Assembly (NCBI RefSeq): GCF_004761875.1
Contig: NZ_SJEY01000007.1
Location: 186,001 to 250,000 of the forward strand
Reading direction: 5' to 3'
Length of the DNA stretch: 64,000 nucleotides
Source of the DNA: Roseovarius aestuariivivens
GTDB lineage: Bacteria; Pseudomonadota; Alphaproteobacteria; Rhodobacterales; Rhodobacteraceae
Under the pieces are notes generated by a model, which was not told the DNA's origin, made no database searches, and was given only the letters and a program-made list of their open reading frames with translations. Each line of letters starts with the position of its first letter. Positions within the stretch are counted from its first letter, which is position 1. Shown here one piece after another: positions 9,090-16,912 of the stretch. Both the position numbers and the translations under genes were made by a program.

Positions 9090-10304
9090 ATGACACATGA
9101 CAGCGAGATCCTGATTGTCGGCGGAGGCCTGACCGGACCGGCGCTTGCCCTCGCCCTGGCGCAGGCGGGGCGCGACGTGACCATTCTCGACACCCTGCCG
9201 CACGAGATGCGCGAGACGCCCGATTTCAACGGCAAGGCCTACGCGCTCGCGCTGGCCTCGGTGCGGCTTCTTTCGGCGATCGGCCTGTGGGACCGCGTGC
9301 GCGAAAACGCCCAGCCGATGCTGGAAATCAAGGTCTCCGACGGTCGCGCCGGCGAAGGGCCCGCGCCCTTCTTCCTGCATTTCGACCACGCCGAGATCGA
9401 GGAAGGCCCGATGGGCCACATGTGCGAGGACCGATTCCTGCGCAAGGCCCTGCTCGACGCGATGGCCGAAGAACCGCGCATCACCCAAGTCACCGACACC
9501 GTCATCGCGCAAGAGGCCGACACGCGGGGCATCACCGTCACGCTGGCCTCGGGCCGGACGCTGACGGGCCGCCTGCTGGTGGGGTCCGACGGGCGCGCCT
9601 CGGGCACCGCGGCGCGCGCGGGCATCAAACGCACCGGTTGGGACTACGGCCAGACCGCGCTGGTCGCCGCCATCGCGCACGAGCAGCCGCATCACGGCAT
9701 CGCACATCAGTTCTTCATGCCCCCCGGACCGCTGGCGATCCTGCCCTTGCCGGGCAATGTCAGCTCCATCGTCTGGTCCGAAACAGAGACGACCGCCCGG
9801 CGCTTCGCGGCACTGTCCGATGCCGCCTTCATGGAAGTGCTCCGGCCCAGGTTCGGCGATTTCCTGGGCGAGATTTCCCTGCGGGGTCAGCGTTATACCT
9901 ACCCGCTCGGCCTCAGCCTCGCCAACAGCTTCATAGCACCGCGCGTCGCGCTGGTGGGCGACGCCGCGCATGGGCTGCACCCCATCGCCGGGCAAGGCTT
10001 CAACGCCGGGCTGCGCGACGTCGGCGCGCTCGCACAGGTGATTGACGAGGCCGCCCGCCGCGGAGAGGACTATGCGGCGCCCGACGTGCTCGCGCGATAC
10101 CAGCAATGGCGGCGTTTCGACACTGCCACGCTGGCGCTGACCACGGATCTGACGAACCGGCTGTTTTCCAATGACAACCCACTGCTGCGCGGCCTGCGAG
10201 ATCTCGGCATGGGGGCGCTCAGCGCGATGCCCCGCCTGCGCCGCGGGTTCATCCGAGAGGCGGCGGGCCTGACCGGCGAGTTGCCCGACCTGATGAAGGG
10301 CTGA
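9090..10304 (+). CDS. UbiH/UbiF-family FAD-dependent monooxygenase (ubiquinone biosynthesis)
   Basis: A 404-residue flavin hydroxylase of the UbiH/UbiF/UbiL type, which adds hydroxyl groups to the aromatic ring during aerobic ubiquinone synthesis. The N-terminal dinucleotide-binding fold reads ILIVGGGLTGPALALALAQAG. A central LLVGSDGRASGTAARAGI carries the DG-type motif. The second FAD motif is VGDAAHGLHPIAGQGFNAGLRD, diagnostic of the family. The open frame extends to a TTG at 9012, but the ATG at 9090 begins MTHDSEILIVGGG, which fits the fold. Which ring position it hydroxylates cannot be told from sequence alone. It is convergent with rsmD, with a dispersed hairpin repeat (10311-10332) between the two stops. 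Confidence 0.88.
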   Translation: MTHDSEILIVGGGLTGPALALALAQAGRDVTILDTLPHEMRETPDFNGKAYALALASVRLLSAIGLWDRVRENAQPMLEIKVSDGRAGEGPAPFFLHFDHAEIEEGPMGHMCEDRFLRKALLDAMAEEPRITQVTDTVIAQEADTRGITVTLASGRTLTGRLLVGSDGRASGTAARAGIKRTGWDYGQTALVAAIAHEQPHHGIAHQFFMPPGPLAILPLPGNVSSIVWSETETTARRFAALSDAAFMEVLRPRFGDFLGEISLRGQRYTYPLGLSLANSFIAPRVALVGDAAHGLHPIAGQGFNAGLRDVGALAQVIDEAARRGEDYAAPDVLARYQQWRRFDTATLALTTDLTNRLFSNDNPLLRGLRDLGMGALSAMPRLRRGFIREAAGLTGELPDLMKG

Positions 10305-10310
10305 GATCCT

Positions 10311-10332
10311 GTAGGGCGTGCTTCAGCGCGCC
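10311..10332 (+). repeat. Dispersed hairpin repeat, copy 1
   Basis: First of four near-identical 22-bp elements in the window with core GGCGTGCTTCAGCGCGCC, which folds as GGCGTGC-TTCA-GCGCGCC (one T-G wobble). It lies six bases after the ubiH-like stop and before the converging rsmD stop, so it may act as a 3'-end hairpin. Confidence 0.75.
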
Positions 10333-10344
10333 CGCCGCGCCGGA

Positions 10345-10899
10345 TCACCGATGCGTCAGGATCCGGATCTGCGTCTCGCCATAGCGCCGCTCATCCTCCA
10401 GCTGCAGCGCCGCAGGCACCTGCACAGTGCCGCCTTCCTCCCAGACAACCACGGTCCCGGGCGCAAGCCAGCCACCGCTTATCGCCGCATCAAGCGCCGC
10501 CTCGCCCATCGCCTTGCCATAGGGCGGATCGAGAAAGACCAGGTCGAAGGGATGCGGCGCCGCCCCCATGCGGCGGGCGTCCCGAGCCAGGATCCGACTG
10601 CACGTCTCAGCCTGGCAAAGCGCGATGTTGTCGCGCAGGATACGTTGCGCCACGCGCCCGCTTTCCACGAACACCGCCTCCGCCGCGCCGCGCGACAGCG
10701 CCTCGAGGCCCAGCGCGCCGGTCCCTGCAAAAAGGTCGAGCACGCGCCCGCCGACAAGCGCGTCGCGGTATCCTGTCATCAGCACGTTGAAAAGGCTTTC
10801 GCGCACCCGGTCCGGGGTGGGTCGCAAATGCGCGCGCACATCCCCCTTGCCGACCGAGGCAAGCCGCCGTCCGCGCCATGCGCCGCCGATGATCCTCAT
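10345..10899 (-). CDS. rsmD: 16S rRNA (guanine(966)-N(2))-methyltransferase RsmD
   Basis: A 184-residue Rossmann-fold methyltransferase that methylates N2 of G966 in 16S rRNA using S-adenosylmethionine. Family features are the N-terminal MRIIGGAWRGRRL, RPTPDRVRESLFNVL, the SAM-binding VLDLFAGTGALGLEALSRGA (around 53-72), and the catalytic DPPY motif in LVFLDPPYGKA. Length is normal. The start overlaps the stop of the upstream oxidoreductase gene by 4 bases (10896-10899), so the two are translationally coupled, although there is no obvious functional link. It converges on the UbiH-type gene. Confidence 0.95.
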   Translation of the reverse strand: MRIIGGAWRGRRLASVGKGDVRAHLRPTPDRVRESLFNVLMTGYRDALVGGRVLDLFAGTGALGLEALSRGAAEAVFVESGRVAQRILRDNIALCQAETCSRILARDARRMGAAPHPFDLVFLDPPYGKAMGEAALDAAISGGWLAPGTVVVWEEGGTVQVPAALQLEDERRYGETQIRILTHR

Positions 10900-12101
10900 A
10901 CCCGCAAGAGCGCCTTGAGATCCGCGCCCGGATCGGCGACCACCGCCTTGTCGGCGGTTTTCCCCGCGTCGATAAGGCGTTTGCCCACCATATAGGCCCG
11001 CGCATCGTTGGCCGCGTCCACGGCCAAAAGCCGATCTCCCGCATAATACCAGAACGACACGCCCTGGTCGCCCGCCCGGGTCACGACGTCATCATAGCCG
11101 GTGTTCAGACCGGCGATCTGCAGCTTGACGTCATACTGGTCCGACCAGAACCAGGGCTGCGGCACATAGGGCTTCTTTGCGCCCATGATGTTCTCGGCCA
11201 CGCATTCCGCCATATCGATGGCATTGGGCACGCTTTCCAGCCGCAACTGTACGCCGTGATACGGAAAAGAGGCGCAATCGCCCGCCGCCCAGATATATGG
11301 GTCGCTCGTGCAGCCGAACGGGTCGGTCCGGATGCCGTTGTCGATCTCAAGCCCGGCGGCCTGCGCCAGCGACACTTCGGGCAGGATACCTACGCCCACG
11401 ATCACGAAATCCACGGCAAGCTCGGTGCCATCGCTCAGCGTGGCACCGCTCACTTTATCGTCTCCGGTCAGCCGCGTCAGACCGACACCTTCGCGGATAT
11501 CGACCCCGTGCCGCGTATGAAGTTCGCGAAAATAATCCGATGTTTGCCGTGCCGCCACGCGCTGCAGGATCCGATCGGACATCTCGACCAGCACGACCTT
11601 CAGCTCCTTCGCGGCGGCCACCGCCGCCGCCTCCAGCCCGATATAGCCGCCACCGACGATCAGCACCCTGGCCCCGGTCTCGAATGACGGGGCCATCGCA
11701 TCCACGTCCGCAAGCTCCCGCACCACATGGACCCCGTCCAGATCACCGCCGATCGGTCCCGGCAAACGCCGCGGGACAGAGCCCGTGGTCAGCACGAGGT
11801 GATCATAGCTCAAGCAGTCCGGCCCGATCGCAACCTCGCGCGCGGCGCGGTCGATCCCGTCGACCCGCGCGCCAAGGCGCAGCGCGATCTTGTTTTCTGC
11901 GTAGAAACTCTCCGGCCGCAGGAAAAGCCGTTCCAGCTCCATCTCGCCAAGAAGATACTTCTTCGACAACGGCGGGCGCTGGTAGGGCAGCACCGGCTCG
12001 GCGCCGACAAGGGTCAGATCGCCCTCGTATCCAAGCCCCCGCAGCTTCGCCACCAGAGAGCTGCCTGCCTGACCGGCTCCGATCACGACGATCCCCGACA
12101 T
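10896..12101 (-). CDS. FAD-dependent ferredoxin/rubredoxin-type reductase
   Basis: A 401-residue FAD/NAD(P)H oxidoreductase of the putidaredoxin or rhodocoxin reductase type, which passes electrons from NAD(P)H to a small iron-sulfur partner. The FAD motif is IVVIGAGQAGSSLVAKLR at the N-terminus, followed by PYQRPPLSKKYLLGE, a strong marker of this class. A second nucleotide-binding fold reads VLIVGGGYIGLEAAAVA. The C-terminal FAD site is IWAAGDCASFPY. No ferredoxin or P450 gene lies next to it, so its electron acceptor is unknown. The stop overlaps the rsmD start by 4 bases. The gene is divergent from the peroxiredoxin, with 90 bp between the two start codons. Confidence 0.9.
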   Translation of the reverse strand: MSGIVVIGAGQAGSSLVAKLRGLGYEGDLTLVGAEPVLPYQRPPLSKKYLLGEMELERLFLRPESFYAENKIALRLGARVDGIDRAAREVAIGPDCLSYDHLVLTTGSVPRRLPGPIGGDLDGVHVVRELADVDAMAPSFETGARVLIVGGGYIGLEAAAVAAAKELKVVLVEMSDRILQRVAARQTSDYFRELHTRHGVDIREGVGLTRLTGDDKVSGATLSDGTELAVDFVIVGVGILPEVSLAQAAGLEIDNGIRTDPFGCTSDPYIWAAGDCASFPYHGVQLRLESVPNAIDMAECVAENIMGAKKPYVPQPWFWSDQYDVKLQIAGLNTGYDDVVTRAGDQGVSFWYYAGDRLLAVDAANDARAYMVGKRLIDAGKTADKAVVADPGADLKALLRV

Positions 12102-12146
12102 TCCGCCTTCCCCTCAGATTTCCATGGCCCCGACTGGCGCAGACCC

Positions 12147-12152
12147 TATAAC
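12147..12152 (+). promoter_or_regulatory. Possible -10 element of the peroxiredoxin gene
   Basis: TATAAC lies 40 bases before the peroxiredoxin ATG in the 90-bp divergent region. No good -35 hexamer sits at the expected distance, so the promoter may depend on an activator or may not be real. Confidence 0.3.
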
Positions 12153-12191
12153 TACCGCCAGAGAGAAGACAACAGATAGACAGGAGCGACC

Positions 12192-12680
12192 ATGACCCTT
12201 TCCGTAGGCGACACACTGCCCGATGCCACGCTGCTTAGGCTCGGAGAGAACGGCCCCGAAGAAGTGCGGCTCGCCGACCTCACCGCGGACCGCACCGTGG
12301 TGATCTTCGGCGTCCCGGGCGCCTATACCGGCGTCTGCACCACCGCGCATGTCCCCAGCTTCATCCGCAACAAGGACAAGTTCGACGAACAGGGCGTGCA
12401 GGAGATCATCTGCGTCGCGGTCAACGATCCCTTCGTGGTCAGCGCCTGGGCCGAAAGCACCGGCGCGGACAAGGCCGGGATCACCATGTTGGCCGATCCG
12501 AGCGCCGCGTTCACCAAAGCCATCGGCATGAACTTCACCGCGCCGCCCGTGGGCTTTTTCGATCGCTCCAAGCGCTACACGATGCTCGTTGAAAACGGCG
12601 CGGTCAAAATCCTCAATCCCGAGGAAAACCCCGGCCAGTGCGAGATTTCGGCCGGCGAGACCCTTCTCGACCAGATGTAA
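12192..12680 (+). CDS. Peroxiredoxin (Prx5-like, redoxin family)
   Basis: A 162-residue atypical two-cysteine peroxiredoxin that reduces hydrogen peroxide and organic peroxides with thioredoxin or glutaredoxin as donor. The peroxidatic Cys is residue 49 in VPGAYTGVCTTAHVPSF. Cys74 and Cys150 (NPGQCEISAGETLL) are candidate resolving cysteines. The Prx5-type signatures LPDATL, DPSAAFTKAIGM and RYTMLVENGAV are present. The start codon follows AGGAGCGACC, a good ribosome site. The gene is monocistronic, divergent from the flavin reductase, and converges on the pterin dehydratase gene with a strong hairpin between them. No fused glutaredoxin domain is present, unlike some proteobacterial Prx5 proteins. 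Confidence 0.93.
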   Translation: MTLSVGDTLPDATLLRLGENGPEEVRLADLTADRTVVIFGVPGAYTGVCTTAHVPSFIRNKDKFDEQGVQEIICVAVNDPFVVSAWAESTGADKAGITMLADPSAAFTKAIGMNFTAPPVGFFDRSKRYTMLVENGAVKILNPEENPGQCEISAGETLLDQM

Positions 12681-12689
12681 TCGCGTCGC

Positions 12690-12710
12690 GGCGCCGCGTC
12701 ACGCGGCGCC
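12690..12710. terminator. Hairpin between convergent genes; loop is the pterin dehydratase stop codon
   Basis: GGCGCCGCG (12690-12698) and CGCGGCGCC (12702-12710) form a perfect 9-bp stem. The 3-base loop is exactly the TGA stop of the minus-strand pterin dehydratase gene. No T-tract follows on either side. It probably defines the 3' ends of both converging transcripts. Confidence 0.6.
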
Positions 12711-13001
12711 CGCAAGCACGTCCATCTTGCGCGCCAGCTTGGCATCGAGCGAGCTCAGCCCACCTGCGTCATGAGTCGTCAGCGTGACCTCAACGGTTTT
12801 GTAGACATTCGACCATTCCGGGTGGTGATCCCACTTTTCCGCCCAGATCGCTGCCCGGGTCATGAAGCCGAACGCCTCGACGAAGTTCTTGAACTCGTAG
12901 GTCTTGGTGATCGCGTCGCGCCCGTCCACCATGGCCCAGCCGGTGTCGAACAACGGCGCCAGCGTCGTCTTGCGGGCGGTTTCGCTCAGTTTGTCGGTCA
13001 T
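12699..13001 (-). CDS. phhB: 4a-hydroxytetrahydrobiopterin dehydratase (pterin-4-alpha-carbinolamine dehydratase)
   Basis: A 100-residue PCD/DCoH-fold enzyme that dehydrates 4a-hydroxytetrahydrobiopterin, recycling the pterin cofactor of aromatic amino acid hydroxylases. Family features are [50 protein letters not shown], in which the paired His of HHPEW and the later His-Asp lie in the active site. The open frame runs much further upstream but overlaps the neighbouring gene. The ATG at 13001 gives the normal family length and overlaps the upstream stop by 4 bases. No phenylalanine hydroxylase gene is in the window, and in many bacteria this protein occurs without one, possibly linked to molybdopterin or folate. 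It is last of four coupled genes (ridA, GDPD, FemAB-like, PCD). Confidence 0.9.
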   Translation of the reverse strand: MTDKLSETARKTTLAPLFDTGWAMVDGRDAITKTYEFKNFVEAFGFMTRAAIWAEKWDHHPEWSNVYKTVEVTLTTHDAGGLSSLDAKLARKMDVLAGAA

Positions 13002-14185
13002 GGCTGCTCCTCTACTTGCGCTTTCTTGAACGGGCCGAACCCTGTCAGGATCTCGATATCCTCGGTGACGGCCTGCCGTTCCTCGTCCAGATAGCGCGCG
13101 ACCGCCTCGCTGAAAGCGGGTTCTCGAAACCAGTGAAGCGAATGCGTCTCCACCGGCAGATAACCGCGCGCAATTTTGTGCTCGCCCTGCGCGCCGGCCT
13201 CGACCTTGGCAAGGCCCTGCGCGATGGCGTAATCCATCGCCTGATAGTAACACAGTTCGAAATGCATCGCCGGGTGATGCGCGCTGCAGCCCCAGTAGCG
13301 GCCGTAAAGTGCGTCGCGCCCGATCACGTTCAGCGCGCCCGCCACCGGCACGCCCTCGTCTTCGGCGAAAACCAGCAGGATATCGTCACGCAGCCGCTCA
13401 TGCGCGATCTCGAAAAAGGCGCGGGTGAGATAGGGCATGCCCCATTTGCGCGCGCCCGTATCCTGATAGAATCGCCACATCGCGTCCCAGTGGTGGGGCT
13501 CGATCTCATCCCCGGTCAGTTGCACGATCCGCCCGCCGAACCCCTGCGCCTGTGCGCGCTCTTTTCGGATATTCTTGCGCTTGCGCGACGACAGTGTCGC
13601 CAGAAAGGCGTCAAAGCTGTCATAGTCGCGATTGACCCAGTGGTATTGCTGCGTAATGCGGGGCAACAGCCCCATCTCGGTGCCGATCAGCCGCTCTTTT
13701 TCGGTGCAAAAGGTGACGTGCAACGATGACAGCTTGTTGCGCTCGCCGATGCTCACGGCGGCCTGCATCAGCGCATCCCGCCCGGTCATGCCGAATCCGG
13801 GCCGCGTCAGCAGACGCCGCCCCGTGACCGGCGTGAAAGGCACGGCGATCTGCAGCTTCGGAAAATACCGCCCGCCCGCTCTCTCATAGGCATGCGCCCA
13901 GTTGTGATCGAAAATGTATTCGCCCTGGCTATGCGCCTTGGCGTAAAGCGGCGCGCAGGCGATCGTCTCGCCCTCCAGCTCCGCCACGAGGGTGTGCGGC
14001 TCCCAGCCTGTGCCGGTGCCGACCGACCGGCTGTCTTCCAGCGCGCGCAGAAAGCGATAGGTCGTGAAAGGATCGACCGGACGGCCGCCATCCGCAACCT
14101 CAGGGCAGGCGCAGGCGTCCCATGCCCGCGCATCGATCTGCGCGAGGCTGTCCAGCACTTTGACACTGACCGATCCGCCGTCCAT
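12998..14185 (-). CDS. FemAB-like GNAT-fold protein (COG3146, peptidogalycan biosynthesis family)
   Basis: A 395-residue protein of the FemAB-like GNAT superfamily (DUF482/PF04339), often labelled peptidogalycan biosynthesis protein. The true reaction is not established. Family signatures are [15 protein letters not shown] near the N-terminus, [50 protein letters not shown], and [20 protein letters not shown] near the C-terminus. FemAB proteins transfer amino acids from aminoacyl-tRNA and GNATs use acyl-CoA, so an acyl or aminoacyl transfer is likely. It overlaps the pterin dehydratase by 4 bases downstream and follows the GDPD gene after 51 bp. Confidence 0.82.
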   Translation of the reverse strand: MDGGSVSVKVLDSLAQIDARAWDACACPEVADGGRPVDPFTTYRFLRALEDSRSVGTGTGWEPHTLVAELEGETIACAPLYAKAHSQGEYIFDHNWAHAYERAGGRYFPKLQIAVPFTPVTGRRLLTRPGFGMTGRDALMQAAVSIGERNKLSSLHVTFCTEKERLIGTEMGLLPRITQQYHWVNRDYDSFDAFLATLSSRKRKNIRKERAQAQGFGGRIVQLTGDEIEPHHWDAMWRFYQDTGARKWGMPYLTRAFFEIAHERLRDDILLVFAEDEGVPVAGALNVIGRDALYGRYWGCSAHHPAMHFELCYYQAMDYAIAQGLAKVEAGAQGEHKIARGYLPVETHSLHWFREPAFSEAVARYLDEERQAVTEDIEILTGFGPFKKAQVEEQP

Positions 14186-14236
14186 GCGTCGCGCACCTCC
14201 GGTTGCCCTCTACATCTGTGCCGTCCCGTCACCGGT

Positions 14237-15004
14237 TCAAGCCGGGATCGCGGGCAAATACCCCTCGAAGGTGATGTTGTCGGCGATCCGCCGCGCCCGC
14301 GCCTCTTCCGCCGCCGACCGGATCGTCCAGCAGAGAACCGCAGCCCCTGCCGCGTGAAGCCGCGCCACGTCGGGACGGTCAAGATCCGCCGCCTCGTGGC
14401 TGATATAGGACGCGCCGACACGCGCGTAATCCGGGATATCGCGCAGCCGTTCGCGCACCGCGCGCGGCAGGTCGGGCCATGCCGCCGCCGTATAGCTGCT
14501 TGTCACAAGGCCACGCGGCACCTCGGGGCAGATCTCCGCCATCCGCGCCATCATCTCGGGGTTGAAGGACATCACCGCGACCGGCCCGCGATAGCCCTTC
14601 AGATCACGCGCGACGGCCTCTTCCAGAACGCCGTCGCCCCGGCCCATCGTCCCGTGCTGATCCTTCAGCTCAAGCAGCACCGGCACCCGGCCCGCCACCT
14701 GGTCCAGCACGTCGGACAGGTGCGGGATACGTTCCGGCCCACCCGCCAGCGCCAGCACATCAAGTTCCGTGGCCTTACGGTCGCGCACCGCGCCCGTCTC
14801 GTCTGTCAGCCGGTCAAGCGTCTGGTCGTGAAACACCATGGCAACGCCGTCCCGGCTCGGCTGCAGGTCCAGTTCCACGCCATAGCCATGCGAAAGGGCC
14901 GCCGCCACGGCGGCCCGGGAATTCTCGGGCCGGTCCCGCCCGGCGTCATGCAATGCGCGATGCGCCAGCGGCCGCCGGAGGAAGACCGGGTCGAGCGGCC
15001 TCAT
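14237..15004 (-). CDS. Glycerophosphodiester phosphodiesterase family protein
   Basis: A 255-residue TIM-barrel hydrolase of the GDPD family, which splits glycerophosphodiesters into glycerol 3-phosphate and an alcohol. Catalytic features visible are His15-Arg16 (AHRALHD), the PENS motif (Glu27), the metal-binding pair Glu44 and Asp46 (GVELDLQPS), and His59 (VFHD). ELKDQ and the C-terminal CWTIRS are also typical. There is no signal peptide, so it is probably cytoplasmic. It overlaps the ridA stop by 4 bases (15001-15004), indicating coupled translation, and is followed by the FemAB-like gene. Substrate range is not readable; cytoplasmic GDPDs of this size often act on phospholipid breakdown products. 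Confidence 0.92.
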   Translation of the reverse strand: MRPLDPVFLRRPLAHRALHDAGRDRPENSRAAVAAALSHGYGVELDLQPSRDGVAMVFHDQTLDRLTDETGAVRDRKATELDVLALAGGPERIPHLSDVLDQVAGRVPVLLELKDQHGTMGRGDGVLEEAVARDLKGYRGPVAVMSFNPEMMARMAEICPEVPRGLVTSSYTAAAWPDLPRAVRERLRDIPDYARVGASYISHEAADLDRPDVARLHAAGAAVLCWTIRSAAEEARARRIADNITFEGYLPAIPA

Positions 15005-15462
15005 GAAATCTGGAAAATACCCTCGATTTCGACCGCCACGCCAAGCGGCAGCGACGGCGAGGACACGGCGGCCCGGGCGTGCTTGCCGGCCTCACCCAAC
15101 GCCTCGCCAAGAAAATCGGACGCGCCGTTGACGACCTGCGGCTGCTCGGTGAAATCCGGTGTGGAATTCACGAACGCGCCCAGTTTCACGACCCGCACCA
15201 GCCGGTCGAGATCGCCATCACAGGCCGCTTTGACCTGCGCCAGAAGGTTGATCGCGCAGACCTTCGCCGCCGCAGCCCCCTGGGCGGTGTCCATGTCCGC
15301 GCCCAGCTTGCCGGTGATCAGCCCGCTGTCGTCCTTCGAGATCTGCCCCGAAACGTAAAGCAGCTCGCCCACCTGAACGTAAGGCACGTAATTGGCCGCC
15401 GGCGCGGGCGCCTCGGGCAGGGTCACGCCCATCTCGGTCAGCTTGTCTTCGTATTTTCCCAT
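15001..15462 (-). CDS. RidA family protein (enamine/imine deaminase)
   Basis: A 153-residue RidA/YjgF/UK114-family protein. RidA enzymes hydrolyse reactive enamines and imines formed by PLP enzymes such as threonine dehydratase. Family motifs are YVPYVQVGELLYVSGQI, GKLGADMDTAQGAAAAKVCAINLL, and the C-terminal PLGVAVEIEGIFQI. The N-terminal extension (MGKYEDKLTEMGVTLPEAPAPAA) and the missing Arg in the usual R-x-A-V-x-V context place it in a non-archetypal Rid subgroup, so deaminase activity on classical substrates is uncertain. The ATG at 15462 fits the family start; the frame is open 34 codons further. It is first of the coupled group with the GDPD, FemAB-like and pterin dehydratase genes. 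Confidence 0.88.
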   Translation of the reverse strand: MGKYEDKLTEMGVTLPEAPAPAANYVPYVQVGELLYVSGQISKDDSGLITGKLGADMDTAQGAAAAKVCAINLLAQVKAACDGDLDRLVRVVKLGAFVNSTPDFTEQPQVVNGASDFLGEALGEAGKHARAAVSSPSLPLGVAVEIEGIFQIS

Positions 15463-15604
15463 CACGCTTTTCCTTCCGACGCAGAATTGCTGACCGGACG
15501 CTAGCGGTCCGCGACGGGCTTGAAAACCGCAAAGCGCCGCCGGGGCCGTCTTCCTGCCGGTCATGGCGTCTCTTGCCCCGCCGCACGTGACCTGCGCGCT
15601 CTGC

Positions 15605-16912
15605 CTACTCGCGAAAGGCCTTGGCGAAATAATCGGTCAGCGGCTTGGTGAGATAGGCCAGCGGCGTGCGGTCCTCGGTGCGAATGAAGGTCTCCACCGG
15701 CATCCCCGGGATGAGCGTGACGTCTTTCGGCAAACGCGCCTGCTCACCTTCCGAAAGCGTGATCTCGGCACGGTAGTAACTCTGCCGCGTGCCCTCGTCC
15801 TCGAAGGCGTCGGCCGAGATCTGCACCACCTGCCCGGTCAGTTCCGGCGTGGTGCGCTGGTCCAGCGCCGAGAACCGAAGCGTCACGTCCTGGCCGAGGA
15901 AAAGCTTGTCGATATGAATGGGCTCCACCTGCGCGTTGATGATCAGCGGACGGTCCTGCGGCACGATATACATGATCGGATCGGCGGGCCGGATGACCGA
16001 ACGCAGCGCGAACACCTGCAGGCCATAGACGATGCCCGAAACCGGCGCAGTGATCTCCAGCCGGCTCATGCGTTCGATCAGGGCCCGGCGCTGCTCGCGC
16101 AGTTCCAGTTCGCGGTATTGCAGGTCACGCAGGGTGGTGATCGCCTCTTCCCGCCGGCGCGTGGCCAGCTTGAGGATTTCGATGTCAATTTCCGTGACGC
16201 GTCCCTCGGCCTGCGCGACCTGCGCCGCCAACTCGCCCATCTGGCCCAAAAGCCGCGCTTGTTCGCGCTGCAGCGCCAGCACCCGCGCGGCCTGCGCCAG
16301 CCCCCGGTCCAGAAGCGATTGCTGGTCGGCCAGTTCACGCTCGATCAGGGACAGTTGCTCGCGCAGCGCCGTGCGCTGCGCCTCGATGCCGTCCACCTGG
16401 TTGCCGATCTGGCCACGGCGTTTTTCCAACTGGTCGATTTCGTTATTCACCGATTCCGTGCGCGCCACCAGAAGCCGCGCCTGCCCTGTCATGAGCTCGG
16501 CCACATCGGGCCGCGCCGCGCCGGCCTCCACCAGCAGCGGATCGAACTCGATCTCGGTTTGCGCGTCGCGCTCGGCCTTCAGTCGCCCGCTGCGGGCCAT
16601 CAGTTCGAAAAGCTGGCTTTCGGTGATCGCAAGCTCCGACGCCAGCGTCGTGGGATCGAGCCGCACCAGAACGTCGCCAGCCGCGACCGTGTCGCCCTCG
16701 TCAACTTCGATCGCCGCCACGACGCCGCCATCGGGATGCTGCACCACCTGCCGGTTCTGGTCGACCTCGATGCGCCCCGAGGCGATGATCGCGCCCGAGA
16801 TCTGGGTCATCGCGGCCCATGTGCCGAAACCGCCAACCAGCGTGAAAAGCCCGACAAGCCCCACCAGCATCGGCGTGCGCACGGACCAGCCGTCACTCTT
16901 GGGTTCGCTCAC
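15605..16912 (-). CDS. HlyD-family type I secretion membrane fusion protein
   Basis: A 435-residue periplasmic adaptor of a type I secretion system, linking the inner-membrane ABC exporter to an outer-membrane channel such as TolC. It has a short cytoplasmic N-terminus and one membrane segment at about 15-37 (TPMLVGLVGLFTLVGGFGTWAA). A biotinyl-lipoyl half-motif follows (GRIEVDQNRQVVQHPDGGVV), then a long alpha-helical hairpin (about 90-290, coiled-coil-like, rich in Glu, Gln, Arg and Leu), and a C-terminal beta-barrel (RPLIINAQVEPIHIDKLFLGQDV to GMPVETFIRTEDRTPL). The last segment is the usual PrtE/HlyD C-terminus. It overlaps the upstream ABC gene by 4 bases. No TolC and no RTX-type substrate lie nearby. 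Confidence 0.94.
   Translation of the reverse strand: MSEPKSDGWSVRTPMLVGLVGLFTLVGGFGTWAAMTQISGAIIASGRIEVDQNRQVVQHPDGGVVAAIEVDEGDTVAAGDVLVRLDPTTLASELAITESQLFELMARSGRLKAERDAQTEIEFDPLLVEAGAARPDVAELMTGQARLLVARTESVNNEIDQLEKRRGQIGNQVDGIEAQRTALREQLSLIERELADQQSLLDRGLAQAARVLALQREQARLLGQMGELAAQVAQAEGRVTEIDIEILKLATRRREEAITTLRDLQYRELELREQRRALIERMSRLEITAPVSGIVYGLQVFALRSVIRPADPIMYIVPQDRPLIINAQVEPIHIDKLFLGQDVTLRFSALDQRTTPELTGQVVQISADAFEDEGTRQSYYRAEITLSEGEQARLPKDVTLIPGMPVETFIRTEDRTPLAYLTKPLTDYFAKAFRE

Noticed and set aside
12699..13253. Long version of the pterin dehydratase frame (184 codons)
   Set aside because: The first 84 codons overlap the FemAB-like gene in another frame and are Arg/Gly-rich. The family-sized product begins at 13001.
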